Assembly: GCA_900318145.1 (NCBI GenBank)
Contig: ONJM01000017.1
Location: 1-57,641 of the forward strand
Length of the DNA: 57,641 bases
Direction: 5' to 3'
Source: an uncultured Eubacteriales bacterium
GTDB taxonomy: Bacteria; Bacillota; Clostridia; Christensenellales; Aristaeellaceae
Shown here piece after piece: positions 52,134 through 57,641 of the stretch; the stretch's first letter is position 1, and every line of letters begins with the position of its first letter. Both the position numbers and the translations under genes were made by a program. The notes beneath the pieces were generated by a model. The model was not told where the DNA came from. It did not search any database and saw only the letters and a list, made by a program, of their open reading frames with translations.

Positions 52134-53456
52134 TCACATTCCTGGGAAACGCATCCGAAGCCGGTTTTTGCCTTTGGCACCCATCATCTGTTTCATCATC
52201 TGCTGGGCCTGTTCAAACTGGCGGATGAGCGTATTCACATCCTGTACGGTGGTGCCGGAGCCGGCGGCAATCCGTTTGCGGCGGGAAGCATTCAGGATGG
52301 AAGGATCACGGCGTTCTTTCGGCGTCATGGAGCGGATGATGGCTTCAGGCTTTTTCATGGCACTGTCGTCGACATCGATCTCCTTATTGCTCATTCCGGG
52401 GAGCATGTTGATCATGCTGCGGAGCCCGCCCATTTTCTTCATGCTCTGCATCTGTTCCAGAAAATCTTCCAGCGTCAGCTTGCTGCTGAGACCTTTGCGG
52501 GCGAATTTTTCGGCGTCATGCTCGTCAAAGGCTTCGGCAGCTTTGTCGATCAGGGTCATGACATCGCCCATGCCGAGGATGCGGGAAGCCATCCGGTCCG
52601 GATAGAATGGCTCAATATCGGTGAGCTTTTCGCCGGTTCCGCTGAACTTAATGGGCTTGCCGGTAACCGCTTTGACAGAGAGTGCCGCGCCTCCGCGGGT
52701 ATCGCCGTCAAGTTTGGTAAGTATAACACCGGTAACGTCCAGCTTCTCATCGAAAGTCTTCGCAACAGTAACCGCATCCTGACCGGTCATCGCGTCCACG
52801 GTCAGAAGAATTTCCTGAGGACGGACAGCCGCTTTGATACGGGCCAGTTCCTCCATCAGTTCCTCATCGATATGCAGACGTCCGGCGGTATCGATAATCA
52901 GGACGTCCCGCTGATAATAGCGGGCGTACTCAATCGCTTCCTTCGCGGTTTTCACCGGATCCTGCGTGCCCTTTTCAAAAACGGGCACATTTACCTGCTG
53001 ACCGACAACCTGCAGCTGTTTAATTGCGGCGGGCCGGTATATATCGCAGGCGGCCAGCATCGGCTTTTTCCCCTGTTTGGTCAGATATCCGGCCAGTTTG
53101 GCGCACATGGTTGTTTTACCGGCGCCCTGCAGGCCGCAGAGCATGAAAATCGTCGGTACGGAAGAAGACCAGGTGAGCCGGGCATTGGTACTGCCCATAA
53201 GCTCGGTCATTTCCTCACTGACAATTTTGATGACCTGCTGTGAAGGAGAAAGGGAAGACAGCACATCTGTCCCGACGCACCGGTCCGTCACCTTGCGGAT
53301 GAAATCCTTGGCGACGGCGTAATTCACGTCTGCCTCCAGCAGCGCCATGCGTACTTCACGCATACCTTCCTTCACGGTCTGCTCATTGAGGCGGCCGCGG
53401 CCGGTCATTTTCCGCAGGGCTCCCTGCAGCTTTTCACTTAAGCCTTCAAAGGCCAT
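52134..53456 (-). CDS. ffh: Signal recognition particle GTPase Ffh
   Basis: Ffh binds signal peptides and SRP RNA and delivers ribosomes to the membrane. The 440-residue protein has an N domain, a G domain with GLQGAGKTT (about 104-112), DTAGRLHIDEEL and TKLDGDTRGG, and a Met-rich M domain with the RNA-binding helices around KERRDPSILNASRRKRIAAGSG. ATG 53456 has AGGAGG 6 bases upstream. It overlaps ylxM by 11 bases. Confidence 0.97.
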   Translation of the reverse strand: MAFEGLSEKLQGALRKMTGRGRLNEQTVKEGMREVRMALLEADVNYAVAKDFIRKVTDRCVGTDVLSSLSPSQQVIKIVSEEMTELMGSTNARLTWSSSVPTIFMLCGLQGAGKTTMCAKLAGYLTKQGKKPMLAACDIYRPAAIKQLQVVGQQVNVPVFEKGTQDPVKTAKEAIEYARYYQRDVLIIDTAGRLHIDEELMEELARIKAAVRPQEILLTVDAMTGQDAVTVAKTFDEKLDVTGVILTKLDGDTRGGAALSVKAVTGKPIKFSGTGEKLTDIEPFYPDRMASRILGMGDVMTLIDKAAEAFDEHDAEKFARKGLSSKLTLEDFLEQMQSMKKMGGLRSMINMLPGMSNKEIDVDDSAMKKPEAIIRSMTPKERRDPSILNASRRKRIAAGSGTTVQDVNTLIRQFEQAQQMMKQMMGAKGKNRLRMRFPGM

Positions 53457-53805
53457 TGCTTTCCTCCTGATCAAGGGCAAGCAAACTTTCCAGCAGCTGC
53501 TCCGCCCGAACGTAATCCTGCCGTTTCAGCGCGTCAAGGGTATCCTGCAGACCGGATTCCATCCGGCGGAAGCGGGAGGCGACTCCGAGACTGGCTTCCA
53601 GCCCGTTCAGCCGTGCGGCTGCCCGGGTAATAGCTTCATGCACGGCCTGACGGGAAATCCCGACCTCAGCGGCAATTTCACCCATGGAAAGATCCTCTTC
53701 GCAATGAAGAGCGAGGACGCGGCGCTGCTTTTCCGTAAGCAGTCCGCCGTAAAAAGCGGAAAGGAAGGCAAGATCCACCTTTTTCCGAAGATCCTCCTGC
53801 GCCAT
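53446..53805 (-). CDS. ylxM: YlxM/p13-like DNA-binding protein (UPF0122)
   Basis: This 119-residue helix-turn-helix protein has LLTEKQRRVLALHCEEDLSMGEIAAEVGISRQAVHEAI (about 22-59), related to sigma region 4. YlxM of Streptococcus mutans binds SRP components and modulates their GTPase activity. It opens the ffh operon behind a near-consensus promoter; its ribosome binding site is inside an inverted repeat. Confidence 0.93.
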   Translation of the reverse strand: MAQEDLRKKVDLAFLSAFYGGLLTEKQRRVLALHCEEDLSMGEIAAEVGISRQAVHEAITRAAARLNGLEASLGVASRFRRMESGLQDTLDALKRQDYVRAEQLLESLLALDQEESNGL

Positions 53806-53813
53806 CAGTGAAA

Positions 53814-53845
53814 CCTCCTGTCAAGGAAAAACCATTGACAGGAGG
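53814..53845 (-). promoter_or_regulatory. Inverted repeat enclosing the ylxM ribosome binding site
   Basis: CCTCCTGTCAA and TTGACAGGAGG (plus-strand 53814-53824 and 53835-53845) are perfect complements with a 10-base loop. On the minus strand the 3' arm contains AGGAGG of ylxM, and the 5' arm covers the transcription start. It could hide the ribosome binding site in RNA or act as a DNA operator. Confidence 0.7.
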
Positions 53846-53847
53846 CT

Positions 53848-53875
53848 ATTATACGGAAAAAGAGATGTTTGTCAA
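53848..53875 (-). promoter_or_regulatory. Near-consensus sigmaA promoter of the ylxM-ffh operon
   Basis: On the minus strand a perfect TTGACA (53875-53870) and perfect TATAAT (53853-53848) are separated by 16 bases, the best promoter in the window. Confidence 0.88.
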
Positions 53876-53879
53876 GGGG

Positions 53880-53914
53880 AAAAACCTGACGGGCAGGACT
53901 TTTTGCCCTGCCCG
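53880..53914 (-). terminator. Terminator of the peptidoglycan-binding protein gene
   Basis: A perfect 8-bp GC stem (53914-53907 with 53897-53890) and 9-base loop is followed after five bases by five T on the minus strand, 24 bases after the stop codon. Confidence 0.75.
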
Positions 53915-53937
53915 CCTGAATTAATCGCCTGTATATA

Positions 53938-55158
53938 TCAGTACGCCAGCTCCTCACCGGTGAGAGCTTTCCAGAAGGCACGGATGGTATTCTGATTCGC
54001 CACGCCGTAATTCGGATCGTTTGCCCTGGCTTCCGACATTTCCCGGAGAAAGTGTACGCACAGATGACCGTTGAATCCGTTGTCGCTGATCGTGCCGGTC
54101 ATATGCGGCATATCGTGGGTGGAACCGATCGTCCAGACACCATACGGAAGCTTTACATATACCGCTTTCTGGTCCCAGGTGTTTTTGCCTCCGAAAGCTT
54201 TCAGCATATTTTCGGTGTCCTGCTTTGTCAGAGGTTCCGCATCACAATGGCGGCCGCGGGAATGAACACGGAGCGTCCAGGAAATACCGGTGTAGGGATC
54301 CACAATGAACAGATTGGTTCCATTGCCGAGATTGGATTTAATATCGTTGTACCAGTGCAGAAGGTGAACCGTACCGCCGTCGGGAGCCGGGGCTGTATAT
54401 GAGGAGGCGGTGTAAACCGTTTCTGTTCCAACAGGACCGGAAGGAGCAGCTGTCACAGCGGGTGTGACCGCAGGAGATGCTGTGGGAGAAGCGGAACTTC
54501 CTGCGGACGAACCGCTCCTGTAAGCTGCTTCCAGCGCGCTAAGCGTTTTCCTGCCGGCCAGGCCATCGGCTGTAAGGCTGCTTTTCTTCTGAAAGAGGAG
54601 CACTGCCTGCAGTGTCTGGTTTCCGAAAATACCGTCTGCTTTTCCGGAAAGGTACTTCAGGCTGATCAGCGCCTGCTGCATTGCTTTTACGCGGTCTCCC
54701 CGATCATTCAGCCGTATGGTTGCATAGTTGCCGCCGAAGAGGCTTTCGCCGGACGGAGAAGATGTATTTTCGGGTTTCGGCGTGACCTCCGGCTTCGGCG
54801 TGACCTCCGGCTTCGGCGTGGTTTCCGGTTTCGGCGTAGTTACAGCCGGGCCGGACGAACCTCCGGAGGAAACGGCTTCCTGCAGAAGGGCACGGGTTTT
54901 TTTGCCGGCGAGTCCATCCACGGTCAGGTTCCGTGAAGCCTGAAACGCCCGGACAGCTGATTCAGTTTTGTTTCCGAAGACCCCGTCAGCCTTGTCCCTC
55001 AGAAAGCCAAGATCTATCAGTGCCTGCTGGAGCGCACGGACTTCCTCACCTCTGGAACCGTTGCAGAGTGTAGTGGATTCCAGCGCGACAGCGGAGGAAC
55101 AGAAAACAGACATTATTAATAAAGCCAGAAGGCAAACCATACAGCGGCGCAGCATCAT
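53938..55158 (-). CDS. Secreted peptidoglycan-binding protein with a YkuD-like C-terminal domain
   Basis: This 406-residue protein has a signal peptide (1-26, ending SSAVALE) and two PG_binding_1 modules (about 33-95, EEVRALQQALIDLGFL...DGVFGNKTESAVRAFQ, and about 150-210). Linkers of TPKPEV repeats and Ser/Pro/Ala follow. The C-terminal 150 residues include HLLHWYND, LRVHSRGRHCDAEPLT, STHDMPHMTG and GHLCVHF. This resembles a variant of the L,D-transpeptidase (YkuD) motif SHGCVRM, with HLC in place of HGC. AAGGAGG lies about 6 bases before the ATG. A cell-wall enzyme or anchor is likely; activity uncertain. Confidence 0.82.
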   Translation of the reverse strand: MMLRRCMVCLLALLIMSVFCSSAVALESTTLCNGSRGEEVRALQQALIDLGFLRDKADGVFGNKTESAVRAFQASRNLTVDGLAGKKTRALLQEAVSSGGSSGPAVTTPKPETTPKPEVTPKPEVTPKPENTSSPSGESLFGGNYATIRLNDRGDRVKAMQQALISLKYLSGKADGIFGNQTLQAVLLFQKKSSLTADGLAGRKTLSALEAAYRSGSSAGSSASPTASPAVTPAVTAAPSGPVGTETVYTASSYTAPAPDGGTVHLLHWYNDIKSNLGNGTNLFIVDPYTGISWTLRVHSRGRHCDAEPLTKQDTENMLKAFGGKNTWDQKAVYVKLPYGVWTIGSTHDMPHMTGTISDNGFNGHLCVHFLREMSEARANDPNYGVANQNTIRAFWKALTGEELAY

Positions 55159-55295
55159 TCAAATCCTCCTTGACATCAGCAATCCGGAAAGGACTGCCAA
55201 ATGATTAAACGATTCAGAAACAGGATTTCTTCCGGTGCTTCCGGAATCGGTATCCGAAACGATGAAAACAGCATTTCGTGGTTTAAACCGGAATC

Positions 55296-55324
55296 AGTAT
55301 ACCATATCATGATAAAGATGTAAA
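55296..55324 (-). promoter_or_regulatory. SigmaA promoter of the peptidoglycan-binding protein gene
   Basis: On the minus strand TTTACA (55324-55319) and TATACT (55301-55296) are separated by 17 bases, about 140 bases before the start codon, giving a long leader. Confidence 0.75.
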
Positions 55325-55358
55325 GAATTTATTACACAAACGTTACAAAATCTATTTC

Positions 55359-55387
55359 TTTTCTCGCTTCGGAAGATATGGTATACT
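55359..55387 (+). promoter_or_regulatory. Promoter of pfkA
   Basis: TATACT (55382-55387) with a weak TTTTCT (55359-55364) at 17 bases. The 13 bases around this -10 (55375-55387) are the reverse complement of those around the divergent promoter's -10 (55296-55308). Confidence 0.55.
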
Positions 55388-55444
55388 ATCTCCAAATGAA
55401 GAACCTGCCGATCAGGCAGGCTGCTCAAAGGAGCGAAAAACAGC

Positions 55445-56494
55445 ATGAGGAAAATCGGTGTATTGACCAGCGGCGGCGACAGTCCGGGAATGAATGCGGC
55501 GGTCATGTCCGTTGCGCGGAGCGCAGCACTGTACGGTATTCCGCTGATCGGGATCAAGCGCGGATACAACGGATTGCTGCGCAAGAGCGCCAATATCCGG
55601 GATGATCTGCAGGAACTGAACCTGGAGACTGTACTGGATATTGCGGACGAACCCGGCACTTATCTTCGAACTGCCCGGTGCGATGAATTCCGTCAGGCGA
55701 AATACCGGGAATTCGCAATGCAGACACTGCGGGATATGGAGATCGACGGCCTGGTGGTCATCGGCGGCGACGGCAGTTTTAACGGCGCTGTGGAGCTGTG
55801 CAGGCTGGGAATGCCCTGTATCGGCATTCCAGGCACGATCGACAACGACCTGGCCTATTCGGAAATGTCGCTTGGATTTGACACGGCCGTGAACGTATGC
55901 GTGGACGCAATCCGGAAAATCCGTGCGACCTCCCGCAGCCACGACCGTCCCGCCGTGGTGGAGGTTATGGGCCGGCACTGCGGGGATATCGCGCTGACTG
56001 CTGCGCAGTCCACAGGCAGCGAGATCTGCGTGGTCCCGGAGGTTCCGTGGACGGTGGAAGGAGTCGCCATGCAGCTGCAGCGCCAGCTGAACAAAGGGAA
56101 TTACCGGGCGACCATCGTGATGGCGGAAGGCTGCTACGAAGCCATGGCACCTTTTAATCTGTATAAATTCCTGACGAGCCACGGCAAAGCCTGCTATCCG
56201 GAAGAACCCATGAGCGCTGTTCGCTTCGCTTCCGTTATGAAACGGATGTGCGGCGGAGCGGAAGCACGGGCCAATGTGATCGGATATGTACAGCGTGGCG
56301 CGGAACCGACCGCGCGCGACAGCAGCTTCGCCTTTGAAGCAGGCAATCTGGCAGTGCGCCTGCTGCGTGACGGTATCGGAAACCAGGTCATCGGCATGCA
56401 GAAGGGCAGGGTTTTCTACATGCCCATCGAGACAGCGCTGAAGCGTAAAAAGCAGTTCAATCTGCCGATGTTTGAACTGGTAAACTCCCTGTAA
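55445..56494 (+). CDS. pfkA: ATP-dependent 6-phosphofructokinase
   Basis: PfkA phosphorylates fructose 6-phosphate in glycolysis. The 349-residue protein has KIGVLTSGGDSPGMNAAV (about 3-20), the ATP site VVIGGDGSFNGA (about 103-114), the catalytic PGTIDNDLAYSE (about 129-140, Asp as base), MGRHCGDIAL (about 175-184) and the sugar-phosphate site FASVMKRM. Gly after GGD (GGDGS) and full motifs indicate the ATP rather than the PPi type. AGGAG lies 11 bases before the ATG, just after a small CCTGCC/GGCAGG stem. Confidence 0.96.
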   Translation: MRKIGVLTSGGDSPGMNAAVMSVARSAALYGIPLIGIKRGYNGLLRKSANIRDDLQELNLETVLDIADEPGTYLRTARCDEFRQAKYREFAMQTLRDMEIDGLVVIGGDGSFNGAVELCRLGMPCIGIPGTIDNDLAYSEMSLGFDTAVNVCVDAIRKIRATSRSHDRPAVVEVMGRHCGDIALTAAQSTGSEICVVPEVPWTVEGVAMQLQRQLNKGNYRATIVMAEGCYEAMAPFNLYKFLTSHGKACYPEEPMSAVRFASVMKRMCGGAEARANVIGYVQRGAEPTARDSSFAFEAGNLAVRLLRDGIGNQVIGMQKGRVFYMPIETALKRKKQFNLPMFELVNSL

Positions 56495-56558
56495 GCTTTT
56501 CTCTCATTCTTTCCGGGAAGGAACTGAATTTTGTGCTTCAGCCGGATCGAAAAAAGGC

Positions 56559-56588
56559 TTGACAGCTGAGGCTGGAATATGGTAGTAT
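56559..56588 (+). promoter_or_regulatory. SigmaA promoter of the infC operon
   Basis: A perfect TTGACA (56559-56564) and TAGTAT (56583-56588) are separated by 18 bases. Confidence 0.75.
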
Positions 56589-56599
56589 CCAATCTGTTC

Positions 56600-56718
56600 G
56601 AAAGCAGAGGCCTGCCCGTCTCTCACCTTGGGGGTTTTTACCGCCGGGTTACAGGCAAATCCTGACTTCAGGATTCAGCTGTGCACACATGAGCGACGGG
56701 TCTGCCCGCCGCTCATTT
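56600..56718 (+). promoter_or_regulatory. infC/L20-type leader with attenuator
   Basis: Downstream of the promoter lie a hairpin (56658-56664 with 56669-56675) and a strong terminator-like stem (56689-56695 with 56710-56716, plus an inner CGGG/CCCG), followed by TTTATT. This position is where Firmicutes carry the ribosomal L20-binding leader that represses infC-rpmI-rplT. I judge it by position and structure, not by a covariance match. Confidence 0.6.
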
Positions 56719-56731
56719 ATTATGGAGGTGC

Positions 56732-57313
56732 ATGGACATCGCAACGGAACTGATGATTAATGAACAAATCCGCGACAGGGAAGTTCGCCTGATTGACGAG
56801 AACGGCGAACAACTCGGGGTCATGCCTACGCAGCAGGCGCTTGCGCTGGCGGAAGAGAGAGGGTACGATCTGGCCAAGATTCAGCCTTCCGCCGTACCGC
56901 CCGTATGCAAGCTGCTGGACTATGACAAGTACCGTTACGAACAGTCAAAACGTGAACGGGAAAACCGGAAAAATCAGCGCGTTGTCGATATCAAGGAAGT
57001 ACAGCTGTCTGCCACCATCGAAGAAAACGATGTGAACACAAAGGCGAAGATGGCGATCCGCTTCCTGGAGAACGGCGACAAAGTCAAGGTTTCCATTCGC
57101 TTCCGCGGCCGTCAGATTACCCACAGCGAAATCGGCATGAAAGTGATGCTGGATTTTGCCGATCGGTGCAAGGACGTCAGTATGGTGGAACGCCGCCCGC
57201 TGCTGGATGGCCGCAATATGATCATGATCCTGGCTCCCAAGGCCCTGAAGGCCTCCTTTGCCGAAAAGAAGGCGAAGAGGGAGAACACTGCCTCGAAAGA
57301 GACGCAGGAATAA
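56732..57313 (+). CDS. infC: Translation initiation factor IF-3
   Basis: IF-3 ensures start-codon fidelity and keeps 30S free. The 193-residue protein (from ATG) has MINEQIRDREVRLIDENGEQLGVM, VCKLLDYDKYRYEQ, the basic linker, and the C-terminal domain with VKVSIRFRGRQITH and PLLDGRNMIMILAP. The ATG at 56732 is only 3 bases from GGAGG. An in-frame ATC at 56738 has a 9-base spacing and corresponds to the Ile start used for infC in many bacteria, so the true start may be ATC. Confidence 0.95.
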   Translation: MDIATELMINEQIRDREVRLIDENGEQLGVMPTQQALALAEERGYDLAKIQPSAVPPVCKLLDYDKYRYEQSKRERENRKNQRVVDIKEVQLSATIEENDVNTKAKMAIRFLENGDKVKVSIRFRGRQITHSEIGMKVMLDFADRCKDVSMVERRPLLDGRNMIMILAPKALKASFAEKKAKRENTASKETQE

Positions 57314-57337
57314 CCGCACTGGAAGGAGGACTAACCC

Positions 57338-57538
57338 ATGCCTAAACAGAAATCCCACCGCGGAGCTGCCAAGCGCTTTTCCTTTACCAAGAACGGTATT
57401 GTAAAGCATAAGCAGATGAACGCCAACCATCAGGTGCATCTGAAGACTACCAAGCGCACCCGTCACCTGCGGAACGCCGGTATTGTGGACAATGCCGCTG
57501 AAGCCCGCACGATTCATAAGCTGCTGCCTTACAAATAA
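57338..57538 (+). CDS. rpmI: Ribosomal protein bL35
   Basis: This 66-residue basic 50S protein is of standard length, beginning PKQKSHRGAAKRFSFT and ending HKLLPYK. GGAGG lies 9 bases before the ATG. It is in its conserved place between infC and rplT. Confidence 0.96.
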   Translation: MPKQKSHRGAAKRFSFTKNGIVKHKQMNANHQVHLKTTKRTRHLRNAGIVDNAAEARTIHKLLPYK

Positions 57539-57565
57539 GCCCAACCGGCAAGGAGGAAAACAATC

Positions 57566-57641
57566 ATGGCACGTATCAAGAGGGCTGTGAACGCCCATAA
57601 AAGCCGCCGCAAGGTTATGAAGCTGGCGAAGGGCTACTTCG
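57566..57641 (+). CDS. rplT: Ribosomal protein bL20 (5' part, cut by the window end)
   Basis: The first 25 codons read ARIKRAVNAHKSRRKVMKLAKGYF after the Met, the highly conserved start of L20, a 50S assembly protein. AGGAGG lies 9 bases before the ATG. The rest lies beyond the window. Confidence 0.93.
   Translation, partial: MARIKRAVNAHKSRRKVMKLAKGYF

Overview
The window looks like a chromosomal segment of a Firmicutes bacterium, class Clostridia, with mid-50s GC by eye and mostly AGGAGG-type ribosome binding sites. The gene orders rimP-nusA-ylxR-ylxQ-infB-rbfA-nrnA-truB-ribF, ylxM-ffh-rpsP-khpA-rimM-trmD and infC-rpmI-rplT are typical of that phylum. A gut or rumen lineage is plausible (glycogen and alpha-glucan enzymes, very large clostripain-family proteins, anaerobic radical-SAM genes), but I cannot name a genus. 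No tRNA, rRNA, insertion sequence, phage gene or CRISPR array was seen, and no gene-free stretch exceeds 300 bases.

Layout. 1-3.2 kb (minus strand): a Y-family DNA polymerase with a small downstream partner, and an ECF sigma factor carrying a large unassigned C-terminal domain. 3.4-4.9 kb: an ADP-ribosylglycohydrolase and two very small proteins, closed by a terminator. 5.2-13.2 kb: two tandem, roughly 1,300-residue secreted clostripain-family peptidases that share a 20-bp promoter block. 13.3-18.5 kb: a YczE-type membrane protein, a P-loop/CYTH protein, the AmmeMemoRadiSam pair and a YdcF-type protein. 18.6-24.0 kb: a secreted repeat protein, a branching enzyme and a GH31 alpha-glycosidase in one operon. 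24.1-30.5 kb: the most unusual region, a TIR-domain membrane protein, a translationally coupled second protein whose TIR fold has lost the catalytic Glu, and a secreted zinc-ribbon/discoidin-like/SH3-like protein.

30.5-39.3 kb: the transcription/translation operon rimP to ribF, with a promoter lying inside a perfect 14-bp inverted repeat and a structured leader. 39.4-41.8 kb: glycogen phosphorylase. 42-45.4 kb: an 81-residue protein divergent from a histone-H1-like Ala/Lys-rich protein, a PHP phosphoesterase and a secreted repeat-linker protein. 45.5-53.8 kb (minus strand): one long run ylxM-ffh-rpsP-khpA-rimM-trmD-(membrane protein)-barstar-MBL-comEC-holA. 53.9-57.6 kb: a secreted peptidoglycan-binding protein divergent from pfkA, then infC-rpmI-rplT behind a leader/attenuator; rplT is cut by the window end.

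Themes. GlgB, a GH31 enzyme, GlgP and phosphofructokinase form a glycogen/alpha-glucan to glycolysis set. A putative NAD-cleaving TIR protein and an ADP-ribosylglycohydrolase point to NAD/ADP-ribose chemistry, though the two loci are 20 kb apart. Several housekeeping operons carry inverted repeats over promoters or ribosome binding sites that look regulatory.
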